From contig JAFEAB010000001.1 in the NCBI GenBank assembly GCA_018266615.1, positions 1 through 46,842 of the forward strand: 46,842 bases of DNA, written 5' to 3'. The notes beneath the pieces were generated by a model that was given only the letters and a program-made list of their open reading frames with translations, was not told the origin of the DNA and searched no databases. The DNA is from Bacteroidota bacterium. Lineage in GTDB: Bacteria > Bacteroidota > Bacteroidia > Chitinophagales > Chitinophagaceae. Below are positions 7,132 through 17,106 of this stretch, piece after piece; within the stretch, counting starts at the first letter, position 1, and each line of letters opens with the position of its first letter. A program made the translations under genes and the position numbers.

Positions 7132-10128
7132 CTATAATTTAAGTTTCAACTCCACGGAGGTACCCCTTCCGGGTTGGGATAAAAGCTGAAAGGCTAAATC
7201 CCCTTCTTTTGCCCTGTCGGCCATGTGTTTTAATCCATTTCCTTCTTCGTCTTTACTTGCCTCTTCCTGGTTAAATCCAATTCCATCATCCTCTATCCGG
7301 ATGATCCAATATTGGTTGTTGAAGGAACTGTTCACAACAATGTTTTTACATTTCGCATGTTTGATGGAATTGGTAATGGCCTCCTGTACAATCCGAACCA
7401 GGTTCAGGGCATTGGCAGAAAGCACCATTTTATGGGGGGGCGCATCGCCCAATACAGTAAAATGAATGGAGGAATAATACTTATTGAGCGATTGTACAAA
7501 ATTCCGGATACGAATCAGGCAATCGGAGGCCATAAAATTTTCATTCTTTAAAGCCCAAATAGTTTCCCGCAGGGCCGTGATAATATCCTTTGATGCATAT
7601 TTCAAATCATCCAGCAACTCCTTTCGTCCAATTTCCTGATCCTCCAGCACCTGGGTTTTATACAGGACGGTATTGGCATACGCCCCTATACTGTCGTGAA
7701 GATCGCGCGAGATACGCTCCCTTTCCATTTGGATTTCCTTTTCGGATTGCAATCGCATCATTTGCTTCTCGTACCGGCCCCGGTAAATAATCCGGAATAT
7801 ATAACCAACAACCAGCAACACCAGTACCAACAACAACAAGGCAAACCACCAGGTTTGCCAGAAGGGGGGACTGATGATGATATCAATTTCTTTCTGTGGA
7901 ACAGCATTTGCATCGAAAGCCCTGGATGCGTAAACCTGAAATTTGTACTTGCCGGGTGTCAGGAAGTATCGTACGGTTTGGGTGCCTGTATTTTTTATCC
8001 AGTCTTCATCAAACCCAATCATCCGGTACTGGTACACAAATTGGGTTGGGTTCCCTGCCGACATGGCAAGGAAATCGAACGACAGCGCATTTTTATTAAA
8101 AGGAAGCTCCAACTTATTAATCTTAGTTAGCACTTCTCCGGTAAAGGACTGGTTATTAATCCGGATATCCGTAAACAGGATTCTAAGGGAATCCTTCCGT
8201 ACAAGGATAGCGGATGGATAAAAAGAATTGAGGCCGTTTACGCCTCCAAAAAACATCTCACCATCTGCACATTTAAAAGTTGACTGGGTGTTAAATTCAT
8301 TATCCTGCAATCCCTCATCCTGGGTTATTTGCAAAATGGATTTATCTTTTCCCACTCTGAAAATTCCACGATTACTACTACACCATATCCCACCCGTATT
8401 ATCACGTTGCATGGAATATATACATTCATCAGGCAACCCCAAATTTTTATCCCAATGAAACAATCGCACCCCACGGTCGCTTACCCTAAAAATTCCCTTA
8501 TTGGTTCCCATTAAAAAACTGGAATCTCCATCACTTAAATAACACCTGACACCCCCGGTATTTGGCAGATAGGCCGATTTAATGACCTTCAGATCTGCCG
8601 GGTTTATAAATAGCAATGAATCGTTGCGATGAAATATAAAAAAAGGAGACCGGTATAATCCGGATGTAATGGCGCCTCCGGAAAGCCTTCTTACAATAAC
8701 CGACTTCTGATGGAAATTAATAGTGAATATATAATTCTCTAATTGGGAAATAGCTATATTCTTATCCTGGTACAAAGGATTGGCATAGTAAGAAGGGTAA
8801 CTGGTAAACTGCGCTCCATTTTCCTCTCTTATTTTAATTGGCTTTATTGAATTTAGATCAGGACCCAGATAAAAAAGGAAAGGGATAGTATAAGAGAAAA
8901 AATAATACCCTCCATCAGGGCTTTTTACTATTTGATTGGGAGAAAGATTTTGTGATAACCCAGGAATACGATGCCATTTCTTAATTAAATGTTGCGAAGT
9001 ATCATAAATAAACAGCCCGCTACCCAGTATCCCAACCAACACCCTGTTGGCCGCCTTATCCGGAAAAACAGATATGGTAAAATTATTTGTCTGGTAAAAA
9101 TTTCCATAATATTTAATAGGAAGAATATTATTTACAACTTTTGAAATTCCATTCATTAATGTTTGAATAAATAAATTCCCATATCGATCTGTTGTAAACT
9201 TCACTACAGAAGCGCCATTTAAAAAAGGTTCTCCATTAATATTAGTAAGCTCCAGCCTGGGTTTAAGGGTAATAGAGTCTAATTCAAACACCCTATCTTC
9301 TAATCCAAGCAATAACTTTTCTTTCCAGTAAAAAAGATTTATCCGTAAGGAAGGTACCCACCTTTGTTTCAAAGAAAACAGGAAACGGGGCTGCTGTAAA
9401 CCAAAATCGTATTTAAAAACAGTAATACTGTCAGCATGCTGTGTGAGATAAATTGCATTGCCCTGTTTATCTATATTCAAATAATACAAATAATGATCCC
9501 CCAAATTTTTTGATACAGATTCAACTCCCAAATCACCTAACCGCCATTTGTACAATCGATTTTGATAAGAGCCAACAATACAATGATCCACAATCAGGCT
9601 TTGATTGGAGAAAAGTACCTTTTCTCCTAATGGATCGCCTGGAGTAATACTTTTTCTTATAACAAGTTTAAATTCTCTGTTGAACCCTGAAACTTCATTT
9701 TTTTCCCCCAGGAGATAAATCATTCCATCATCATAACCCAAAAAACTAAAGGGATCAGCCAACGGTTTTTCCCATCGGATCACCATCCTGAAACTATTAT
9801 TGGAAACATGGTAAAGAGAAACCCCATAAATATGACTGATGAGCAAATCGCCGGAAGGTAATTGTTGAAAATAAACCCATTTATCATCCGGTAACCCGGG
9901 TTGAATGGGAACACTCGTAAACCGAATGCCATCAAACCTTTGGATTCCATTCGGGTAGGATATCCAGCCAAAATTATTAAGGTCGAAGGCGATATCCCTG
10001 ATGGTAGATTGGAGCATCCCCTCATTAACCCGGAAATTAAAATTATTATAATGCTTTATACCCTGCCCCGTTACAGAAGATGTAACCAAAAAAAGAAAAA
10101 AAAATATTAGCTGCAGAAAAAGTTTCAT
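7132..10128 (-). CDS. Two-component regulator propeller sensor histidine kinase
   Basis: A 998-residue membrane sensor kinase. A signal peptide (1-21, ending VTSSVTGQG) exports a long beta-propeller region (about 25-640) made of repeated blade motifs such as YDTSQHLIKKW and DNTGGIWCSSNRGIFRV, the regulator-propeller type that senses extracellular ligands. A Y_Y_Y domain (about 660-735, with KNALSFDFLAMS and FVYQYRMIGFDEDW) precedes one transmembrane helix (about 757-779). The cytoplasmic part has a HisKA_3 dimerisation helix with phospho-acceptor H811 in RDLHDSIGA and a HATPase domain (NxxRIVQEAITNSIKHA, then DDGIGF and GNGLKHM). It matches the NarL-type regulator immediately downstream. Unlike the giant hybrid HTCS regulators of Bacteroides, receiver and AraC domains are not fused. 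The ligand is unknown. Confidence 0.94.
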   Translation of the reverse strand: MKLFLQLIFFFLFLVTSSVTGQGIKHYNNFNFRVNEGMLQSTIRDIAFDLNNFGWISYPNGIQRFDGIRFTSVPIQPGLPDDKWVYFQQLPSGDLLISHIYGVSLYHVSNNSFRMVIRWEKPLADPFSFLGYDDGMIYLLGEKNEVSGFNREFKLVIRKSITPGDPLGEKVLFSNQSLIVDHCIVGSYQNRLYKWRLGDLGVESVSKNLGDHYLYYLNIDKQGNAIYLTQHADSITVFKYDFGLQQPRFLFSLKQRWVPSLRINLFYWKEKLLLGLEDRVFELDSITLKPRLELTNINGEPFLNGASVVKFTTDRYGNLFIQTLMNGISKVVNNILPIKYYGNFYQTNNFTISVFPDKAANRVLVGILGSGLFIYDTSQHLIKKWHRIPGLSQNLSPNQIVKSPDGGYYFFSYTIPFLFYLGPDLNSIKPIKIREENGAQFTSYPSYYANPLYQDKNIAISQLENYIFTINFHQKSVIVRRLSGGAITSGLYRSPFFIFHRNDSLLFINPADLKVIKSAYLPNTGGVRCYLSDGDSSFLMGTNKGIFRVSDRGVRLFHWDKNLGLPDECIYSMQRDNTGGIWCSSNRGIFRVGKDKSILQITQDEGLQDNEFNTQSTFKCADGEMFFGGVNGLNSFYPSAILVRKDSLRILFTDIRINNQSFTGEVLTKINKLELPFNKNALSFDFLAMSAGNPTQFVYQYRMIGFDEDWIKNTGTQTVRYFLTPGKYKFQVYASRAFDANAVPQKEIDIIISPPFWQTWWFALLLLVLVLLVVGYIFRIIYRGRYEKQMMRLQSEKEIQMERERISRDLHDSIGAYANTVLYKTQVLEDQEIGRKELLDDLKYASKDIITALRETIWALKNENFMASDCLIRIRNFVQSLNKYYSSIHFTVLGDAPPHKMVLSANALNLVRIVQEAITNSIKHAKCKNIVVNSSFNNQYWIIRIEDDGIGFNQEEASKDEEGNGLKHMADRAKEGDLAFQLLSQPGRGTSVELKLKL

Positions 10129-10366
10129 TATATAAACTGAAAGTACAAAATTCCCTGCTTATTCGTCAATTTGAAAGGCCTGTGATAACCCATAATAATG
10201 ATTACGTTAACCGGAGGGGCAGGCGCATGTTTTACCCTCAAAATGAGGCTGATTCGAAAACCGCAATGAACAATAATACTATTATTCTTTCGTTTCTAAA
10301 ATTTATAGAAATTGACGGAAGAAATTTGATAAAAAAATAGATATTAGCACCTAAATAAAACAGCCC

Positions 10367-10828
10367 GTGCTAAAAATCCTTACAAAAACCTGCCTCTCCT
10401 GCCTTCTCCTCCTGGTTATTTTTAGTACCCTCACCCGTTGTAAAAAGGCAAAGGATGATATAAGCCAGGATATCCTCCAGCAATATTTCGATACCAATAT
10501 CCTCAACCGGGATTTTAAAGTTAAACTGGCTACCGATAATGGCACCGACCTTACCTCCAATTATACAGGATATGTATTCCGGCTCCTTAAAACTACCAAT
10601 TACGATGGGCCCATGACGGCCAAAAGAAACGACAGTACCTATACCGGCACCTGGAGCACTAATGAAGATTTCAGCAAACTCACGATTACCATTACCCAGC
10701 CTATTACCCCACAATCTTTTTTATTCTTAAACCGAAGCTGGCGTTTTACCAAAAAGGCACTCCCGGTTATGGAACTGGCCCCCTGGGGCAATACAACGCC
10801 CCTCGTTCTCCACATGGAAAGGCTTTGA
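10367..10828 (+). CDS. Hypothetical small exported protein, probable lipoprotein
   Basis: I do not recognise this 153-residue protein by family. The N-terminus has a hydrophobic stretch (5-22) ending at C25 in TLTRCKKAKDD, so it may be a lipoprotein, although the Arg just before Cys is not a classical lipobox. The body is polar with a beta-rich, lipocalin-like feel (KVKLATDNGTDL, YTGTWSTNEDFSKLTITI, SWRFTKKALPVMELAP), such as would bind a small hydrophobic ligand, but this is only an impression. The start is GTG at 10367, as no ATG is available near the signal sequence. The gene precedes the giant PKD protein by 99 bases on the same strand, and is divergent from the histidine kinase across a 238-base gap that probably carries both promoters. 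Confidence 0.62.
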   Translation: MLKILTKTCLSCLLLLVIFSTLTRCKKAKDDISQDILQQYFDTNILNRDFKVKLATDNGTDLTSNYTGYVFRLLKTTNYDGPMTAKRNDSTYTGTWSTNEDFSKLTITITQPITPQSFLFLNRSWRFTKKALPVMELAPWGNTTPLVLHMERL

Positions 10829-10867
10829 AATTTCTTTCAGCCAGGGCAATAAATAATCAAAAAGAAT

Positions 10868-10919
10868 GTTTTATAGAGAACCAATGTCCAATTCATTGGC
10901 CGAAACAGAGCTATAAAAC
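10868..10919 (+). promoter_or_regulatory. Nested inverted repeat in the leader of the giant PKD gene
   Basis: GTTTTATAG (10868-10876) and CTATAAAAC (10911-10919) are perfect reverse complements, and inside them CCAATG (10881-10886) pairs with CATTGG (10894-10899). As RNA this would form a two-tier hairpin ending 8 bases before the ATG at 10928. No T-run follows, so it does not look like a terminator; a leader structure affecting translation or stability is possible. Confidence 0.4.
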
Positions 10920-10927
10920 AATTTCCT

Positions 10928-13900
10928 ATGACTACCTTAAACCTGAAAAAAACAGGCCTACTAGTCTTTTGCCTTGTCCTGTGCACTCTATTTGGAAAGT
11001 CCCAAATAAACGCCAATTTCACTGCCACTCCTACGGAGGGATGTGCCCCCTTGGTGGTGCATTTTACTGATGCCTCTACCGGCAACCCCACTCAATGGAA
11101 ATGGGATCTTGGGAATGGTACGATATCATTCCTGCAAAATCCATCGGTAACCTATTTTACCCCGGGGCAGTATAACATTAAACTGGTAGTGAGCAATGCA
11201 CAGGGTGCCGATTCGGTGGTACGCATTGCATATATTCGAATTTACGATCAACCGGTCATAAATTTCAGCGCTACCTCAACCAACGGGTGCTTCCCTTTAA
11301 ATGTACAGTTTACCGACCTTTCAAATCCAATAAGCGGCTCCATTAGTGCCTGGCAGTGGGATTTTGGAGATGGCACATTTGATACAACGCAAAACCCCTC
11401 TCATATATATACGGCATCCGGCAATTTCAATGTTTCGCTGGTGGCTACCAATTCTCATGGATGCTTTAAGAGTATTACCAAATCTCAATATATTACGGTT
11501 GCACCAGGTGTAGACGCCGATTTTACCAATAGTTCTCAAACCGGATGCAATGCGCCTTCCACTATCAATTTTCAAAATACTTCGCAGGGTACCGGTAACT
11601 TAACATACCATTGGAATTTTGGAGACGGAGCCACCTCCTCGGATGAAAATCCAAATCATGTATATGCCAGTACCGGGAACTACACCGTAACCCTTATTGC
11701 AACCAATACAAACGGATGTTCTGATACAGTGATACGTCCGAATGCCGTTTCCATTGGAGCCATCCATTCCGATTTTACCGCACCGGTTACTGCCTGCAGG
11801 GCAACCAGCATAAATTTTGCAAATATTTCTACCCCTGCTCCGGGTACCGCATTTTGGGATTTTGGAGATGGCACAACCTCCACCAACATCAATCCACAAA
11901 AAACTTACCTGGTGGCAGGAACCTATACCGTAAAACTCATCAACAATTTTGGAGCATGTATTGATTCGGTAGAAAAACAAATTGTAATTACTCCCAGCCC
12001 AACGGTAAATTTCTCAACACCCGATACGGTAGCTTGTAACACGCCTTTTACCGTTCATTTTACAAATACCAGTACCGGTGCAGATACCTATACCTGGTAC
12101 TTTGGCGATGGCGCTACCTCAACAGATATAAATCCGATTCATACTTACAGCAGCTTTGGAAATTTCAATGTAAGGCTGGTCGCATTTAATAACCAGGGTT
12201 GCTCCAATAATACCACCAAAAATAGTTTTATAAGGATTCAACGACCGGTTACCAATATTACCCAACTGCCCCAGGAAGGTTGCGCTCCATTTGAATGGAC
12301 CTTCAATTCAAATACCAGCAGTTCGGAACCGGTTACCAGCTATTTCTGGGACTTCGGAGACGGTAGTACTTCCACAGACGCCAACCCAACCCATATTTTT
12401 GCACAGGGCACCTACGACATTAAACTGATTGTTACTACGGCATCCGGCTGTACCGATACGGTGATCGTTACTAACGGTATTAAAGCCGGTAACAAACCCA
12501 ATACCGGTTTCAACGCCAACCCGTTAAGTACCTGTGCCTATGTACCTGTAAATTTCTTTGATACTACCCTGGCGCCGGTTGACCGCTGGTTATGGGATTT
12601 TGGTGACGGATATTCTTCTACCGTACAAAACCCCATCCATACTTACGCCGATACCGGATATTTTAATGTAACGTTGATCGTATGGAACAACGGGTGCTCG
12701 GATACCTTAGAAAAAGTTGACTATGTTCATATCAATCCGCCCATTGCCGTTTTCACTTCTTCCTTCAGTTGTGCTACACCGTTAGTAAGGACCTTTACAG
12801 ACCATTCGGTAGGCGCAGATACCTGGGCCTGGGATTTTGGAGACGGAACCACCTCTTCGGATGTAAACCCGGTTCACACCTTTCCGGGAAGCGGAACCTA
12901 TAACGTAACCCTCACCGTTACTAACCTGATTACCGGTTGTAGCTATGAGGCCCATGAAACGGTTCGAATAATCAATGAAACTCCGGATATCACGGCTTCG
13001 CAAACCACCGTTTGCCGAAACACACCCGTAATTTTCTCTGTAATTAATACCGTCCCCGGAAATGTTACTTCATATAACTGGACCTTTGGCGATGGCACAG
13101 GCGGCAACGGAATCAATAAACCCCATGCTTATTCCCAGAGCGGCGTTTATGATGTTCGGATGATCTTAATTGACCGCAACGGTTGCCTTGATACAGTATT
13201 AAAACCCCAATACATTACGGTGAATGGCCCCACAGCGGGATTCACGGTATCGCCAACCACCTCCTGCCTGATGGCAGACGTAAACTTTACAGACACCTCC
13301 CACAGTGATGGAACGCATCCCATTACTTCCTGGATATGGAATTTTGGCGATGGTAATACGCAGACCTATACTGCCGGGCCTTTTGTTCACCACTACAATA
13401 CAGGCGGCGTTTATACCGTATCCCTAACGGTTACCGATGCGGTAGGTTGCACCGACAGCCTTGCAACTACCAATGCCATCACAGTTTCGCGGCCTGTTGC
13501 TCAATTCTATTCTCCCGATACCCTCTCCTGCCCCGGAAAGAATATCCGGTTCATTAACAGCTCCACGGGTAACAACCTTACTTATAACTGGAGTTTTGGA
13601 GACGGTTCCATAACCAATCATTCCCAATCTCCTGTTTACACATACAGTGCTGATGGCGTGTACCCGGTAAAGTTGGTAGTATTTGATCAATTCGGCTGTT
13701 CCGACTCCCTCACCAAACCAGCCTATATAACCATTGCATCGCCCGTGGCTAACTTCACCGTTAGTGATTCATTGGGCACCTGCCCACCCCTGATTGTAAC
13801 CTTTACCAATACTTCGTCTAACTATACCAGTTATTCCTGGGATTTTGGCGATGGCTCAACCTCGAACCTTCCAACCCCATCCCATTTTTATGATATTCCC

Positions 13901-15727
13901 GGAGAATACTTTGCAAAACTCACGGTTACCGGCCCCGGTGGTTGTACCGCAGTAAAAACACAACGGATACTGGTTCGTGGCCCGTATGGTCACTTTACCT
14001 ACAACCCGCTGGTAGGTTGCACCCCCATGCAGGTACAGTTTACCGGTACCACCCAGGGAAGACTTTCTTTTGTGTGGGATTTTAACGATGGATCTACTTT
14101 AGCCACCACCGATTCCATAGTTTCACACAGCTACACGACCCCGGGATTTTATGTACCGAAAATGTTGTTGATTGATAATACCGGATGTACGGTGGCCATC
14201 CAGGGTACCGATACGATTAAGGTATATGGCGTAACCGCCGATATGTCTTTCAACCCACCGGTAGTTTGTGATTCTGGAACGGTTGTATTCACTAACCATA
14301 CCACATCCAATGATGTAATTACCGGTTACCTCTGGAATTTTGGGGATGGAGCTACTTCCACTGCTTCAGACACGACACACTATTATGCCAATCATGGCAT
14401 ATATAACCCTACTCTGGTGGTTACCACGCAACATGGTTGCCGGGATACCGCCTTTGCAGGATCACCCTTAAAGATTGTAGGGACACCCAGGGGCATAATT
14501 ACCCAATCAAACAATGGTTGTACCCCTGTATCCATTACGTTTACAGGATCACTCCAGGTGGCTGATACCTCCGCCATAAACTGGAACTGGAACTTTGGAA
14601 ACGGGCAAACAAACCTCACCCAAAACCCACCGGCCGTGCTGTATCAAACTGCCGGTACCTATAACATAAACTTAGTGGTAACCAACAGCCTGGGCTGTAG
14701 CGATACCGTTCAAACACAAATTGAAGCCTATCCTATACCCCAAGTACAGGCTGGTGCAGATATCACCTCCTGCGTTGGTACAGGTAAAATATTGCAGGCA
14801 ACCGGGGCCGACAGTTACGTATGGACGCCATCACAGGGCCTTAGTTGCATAAATTGCTCTTCCCCTTTGGCAAATCCCGCCCAGGAAACCGATTACATTG
14901 TAAAAGGAACCACCATTCATGGTTGTAGCGCCAGTGATACCATAAAGGTTAAGGTGGCTTACCCAATACACCTTACCGTTAGTCCGGGCGACAGCATTTG
15001 CCGCGGCAATGCGATTGCCCTAAGCGCATCGGGTGCCAGCAGCTACCAGTGGTGGCCGGCAGATGGGCTTAGCAGCACCACCGGAAACGAAGTGGCAGCC
15101 AGGCCACTCGCTACCATCAACTACCAGGTAATTGGTTCAGATGATGTAGGTTGCTTTAAAGATACGGCACACATTCCGGTACGGGTATTCAATATACCTA
15201 CCGTGAATGCTGGTCCGGATGCCACCATCAACGTGGGGCAATCGATTGATCTTATACCGCAAATATCCAGTGATGTAACCTCCGCCACCTGGAGTCCTAC
15301 CGGCGGCCAATTCCGGAGCGACTGGCCATCCATTACCGTTAGGCCCAGGGAAACCACTACCTATACCATTGATGTGGCCAACGCGGGAGGATGTACCGCA
15401 AGGAGCAGCCGTACCGTTTACGTAATATGCAATGGCGCCAATGTGTTTATTCCGAATACCTTCTCTCCCAACGCCGATGGGGCGAATGATATATTCTATG
15501 TGCGCGGAACCGGATTATTTAATATTAAAACCATAAAAATATTTAACCGTTGGGGTGAAATGGTATATGCCCAGTCGGGCATCAGACCAAACGACGCAAA
15601 CACGGGATGGGATGGAACCTTTAAAGGACAAAAATTGAATCCGGATGTGTTTGTGTATGTAATTGAAATCACCTGCGACAACAACTCGGTACTTACTTAC
15701 AAAGGCAATATAGCTCTAATCAAATAG
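10928..15727 (+). CDS. Giant PKD-repeat surface protein with gliding-associated CHU_C (T9SS type B) C-terminus
   Basis: A 1599-residue secreted protein. A signal peptide (about 1-25, ending LFGKSQ) is followed by 15 consecutive PKD domains (about 27-1265), each with a WDFGDG-like core; the first (WDLGNG), thirteenth (WDFNDG) and last (WNFGNG) deviate. Three further Ig-like repeats (about 1270-1500) have VWTPSQGL / WWPADGL cores. The last 95 residues (from NVFIPNTFSPNADG, with KIFNRWGEMVY and GWDGTFKG, ending KGNIALIK) form the CHU_C domain, a type B signal for export by the type IX secretion system. Almost every PKD unit carries one Cys near its start and one near its end, suggesting one disulfide per repeat. 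It is likely a rod-like adhesin or matrix protein. The PorP/SprF gene follows, as usual for type B cargo, behind a terminator-like hairpin. It ends in TAG, showing that TAG acts as stop here. Confidence 0.94.
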   Translation: MTTLNLKKTGLLVFCLVLCTLFGKSQINANFTATPTEGCAPLVVHFTDASTGNPTQWKWDLGNGTISFLQNPSVTYFTPGQYNIKLVVSNAQGADSVVRIAYIRIYDQPVINFSATSTNGCFPLNVQFTDLSNPISGSISAWQWDFGDGTFDTTQNPSHIYTASGNFNVSLVATNSHGCFKSITKSQYITVAPGVDADFTNSSQTGCNAPSTINFQNTSQGTGNLTYHWNFGDGATSSDENPNHVYASTGNYTVTLIATNTNGCSDTVIRPNAVSIGAIHSDFTAPVTACRATSINFANISTPAPGTAFWDFGDGTTSTNINPQKTYLVAGTYTVKLINNFGACIDSVEKQIVITPSPTVNFSTPDTVACNTPFTVHFTNTSTGADTYTWYFGDGATSTDINPIHTYSSFGNFNVRLVAFNNQGCSNNTTKNSFIRIQRPVTNITQLPQEGCAPFEWTFNSNTSSSEPVTSYFWDFGDGSTSTDANPTHIFAQGTYDIKLIVTTASGCTDTVIVTNGIKAGNKPNTGFNANPLSTCAYVPVNFFDTTLAPVDRWLWDFGDGYSSTVQNPIHTYADTGYFNVTLIVWNNGCSDTLEKVDYVHINPPIAVFTSSFSCATPLVRTFTDHSVGADTWAWDFGDGTTSSDVNPVHTFPGSGTYNVTLTVTNLITGCSYEAHETVRIINETPDITASQTTVCRNTPVIFSVINTVPGNVTSYNWTFGDGTGGNGINKPHAYSQSGVYDVRMILIDRNGCLDTVLKPQYITVNGPTAGFTVSPTTSCLMADVNFTDTSHSDGTHPITSWIWNFGDGNTQTYTAGPFVHHYNTGGVYTVSLTVTDAVGCTDSLATTNAITVSRPVAQFYSPDTLSCPGKNIRFINSSTGNNLTYNWSFGDGSITNHSQSPVYTYSADGVYPVKLVVFDQFGCSDSLTKPAYITIASPVANFTVSDSLGTCPPLIVTFTNTSSNYTSYSWDFGDGSTSNLPTPSHFYDIPGEYFAKLTVTGPGGCTAVKTQRILVRGPYGHFTYNPLVGCTPMQVQFTGTTQGRLSFVWDFNDGSTLATTDSIVSHSYTTPGFYVPKMLLIDNTGCTVAIQGTDTIKVYGVTADMSFNPPVVCDSGTVVFTNHTTSNDVITGYLWNFGDGATSTASDTTHYYANHGIYNPTLVVTTQHGCRDTAFAGSPLKIVGTPRGIITQSNNGCTPVSITFTGSLQVADTSAINWNWNFGNGQTNLTQNPPAVLYQTAGTYNINLVVTNSLGCSDTVQTQIEAYPIPQVQAGADITSCVGTGKILQATGADSYVWTPSQGLSCINCSSPLANPAQETDYIVKGTTIHGCSASDTIKVKVAYPIHLTVSPGDSICRGNAIALSASGASSYQWWPADGLSSTTGNEVAARPLATINYQVIGSDDVGCFKDTAHIPVRVFNIPTVNAGPDATINVGQSIDLIPQISSDVTSATWSPTGGQFRSDWPSITVRPRETTTYTIDVANAGGCTARSSRTVYVICNGANVFIPNTFSPNADGANDIFYVRGTGLFNIKTIKIFNRWGEMVYAQSGIRPNDANTGWDGTFKGQKLNPDVFVYVIEITCDNNSVLTYKGNIALIK

Positions 15728-15734
15728 GAAAAAA

Positions 15735-15764
15735 GCCGGCGGTATTCCTATCGCCGGCAATTTT
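15735..15764 (+). terminator. Terminator-like hairpin between the PKD gene and porP/sprF
   Basis: GCCGGCG (15735-15741) pairs with CGCCGGC (15752-15758) across a 10-base loop and is followed by AATTTT. It begins 7 bases after the PKD stop codon. The T-run is short, so it may only partly terminate and let some transcripts continue into porP/sprF. Confidence 0.65.
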
Positions 15765-15836
15765 AAAACCTCAAAATTTAATACTAAACCATACTAACCT
15801 TTCGTTTATTACTAACACCAAGTGCCTGTCCAAACC

Positions 15837-16868
15837 ATGAAAAAAACCATAAGACTCTGCATAGCCTTAAGCATACTTATATGCGGCCAGCAGGTAAAAT
15901 CGCAAGACATTCATTTTTCTCAAATATTCGAAACGCCCCTGCTCCGTAATCCTGCCCTTGCCGGCTTATTCCAGGGTGATATCCGGATCCAATCGGTTTA
16001 CCGGACCCAATGGAACAGCGTTACCGTTCCTTACCGCACCGGCTCCCTGGATGGAGAAGTAAAACTTCCCATTGGCAAAGCCAACGATTACCTGACCCTT
16101 GGTGCCCAGTTCCTTTACGACAAGGCCGGGACCGTAGCTCTAACGGCAACGCATATCCTGCCAACAATCAATTACCACAAATCGCTGAGCGATGATAAGA
16201 ACAGCTACCTTTCATTGGGTTTTATTGGCGGGTGGGTACAGCGCAGCATCGACAGAAGCAAGATGACCACCAACAGCCAGTTTGACGGGGTACATTACAA
16301 TGAAAACCTTTCCAACGGAGAATCTTTTACCTCCGGTAATTATTCCTACTTTGATGTGGGTGTGGGAATGAGTTACAATTCACAGATTGGCGAAAATCCC
16401 GATAACAATTATTTTATCGGCCTCTCCTATCAGCATTTTAATAAACCCAAAAAACTTTCATTCTATACAGATAATTCGGTGGAAGGCACCCCAAAAATTG
16501 TGGGTTCTGCCGGAATCAGGATGAGTATTACCGACCTTTCATATTTTACAATCCAGGCCGATTACAGCAAACAGGGGCCTTATACGGAAACCGTTGCCGG
16601 CGCCCTCTACACCTGGAAATTCGGCAATGGCGAAAACCCCCAATACGCTTTTCATACGGGAGCCTATCTGCGATGGAAAGACGCCCTCATCCCCGTGGCC
16701 AAATTACAGGCTAAGTCAGTTGCCCTTGCGTTTAGTTACGATGCCAATATATCGCCCCTCAGAACGGCCAGCACGGGCAGGGGAGGATTTGAAGTATCAT
16801 TAACCTATCAAAAATTCTTCGACCGGTACAACACAACAAAAGAAGCGATACGTTGTCCCCGGTTCTAA
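15837..16868 (+). CDS. PorP/SprF family type IX secretion outer-membrane protein
   Basis: PorP/SprF proteins are outer-membrane beta-barrels of the T9SS; SprF homologues encoded next to type B (CHU_C) cargo are needed for export or attachment of that cargo. The 343 residues begin with a signal peptide (1-22, CGQQVKSQ) and the family opening DIHFSQIFETPLLRNPALAGLF. The body is a run of amphipathic strands with typical segments RTQWNSVTVPYRT and YLTLGAQFLYDKAG, and it ends in the characteristic CPRF tail shared with the second copy in the window. The frame opens at GTG 15822, but ATG at 15837 directly begins the signal peptide and is chosen. The gene is 109 bases downstream of its probable cargo and is followed by a terminator at 16942-16970. 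Confidence 0.93.
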   Translation: MKKTIRLCIALSILICGQQVKSQDIHFSQIFETPLLRNPALAGLFQGDIRIQSVYRTQWNSVTVPYRTGSLDGEVKLPIGKANDYLTLGAQFLYDKAGTVALTATHILPTINYHKSLSDDKNSYLSLGFIGGWVQRSIDRSKMTTNSQFDGVHYNENLSNGESFTSGNYSYFDVGVGMSYNSQIGENPDNNYFIGLSYQHFNKPKKLSFYTDNSVEGTPKIVGSAGIRMSITDLSYFTIQADYSKQGPYTETVAGALYTWKFGNGENPQYAFHTGAYLRWKDALIPVAKLQAKSVALAFSYDANISPLRTASTGRGGFEVSLTYQKFFDRYNTTKEAIRCPRF

Positions 16869-16941
16869 AATCCACAATCCGTTGTCTCGCTGTTGCTAAC
16901 CTCTGAAACCTTTTTTTGTTTTATGGATTGTTTGGATAACA

Positions 16942-16970
16942 GGAAGCCCCGTGTAAGAAGCGGGGTTTCC
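16942..16970 (+). terminator. Rho-independent terminator after porP/sprF
   Basis: GGAAGCCCCG (16942-16951) pairs with CGGGGTTTCC (16961-16970) with a single G-T wobble around a 9-base loop, followed by ACTTTTATC. It closes the PKD-porP unit about 75 bases beyond the porP stop codon. Confidence 0.75.
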
Positions 16971-17106
16971 ACTTTTATCAGGTTGAAAACCAATAAGATT
17001 TGCCGGTTAGCTGCACCGTTAAAATAATTTTAATAATTACCGTTGAATCCAAAATAAATGGGTACAATTTTAGATATTTAAGAAAATAACATTAGTTTTA
17101 CTTTGA

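Noticed and set aside
11000..14740. Regular repetition resembling a CRISPR or satellite array
   Set aside because: The repetition is at protein level (PKD units of about 80-90 residues); DNA copies differ at many positions and the frame is continuous.
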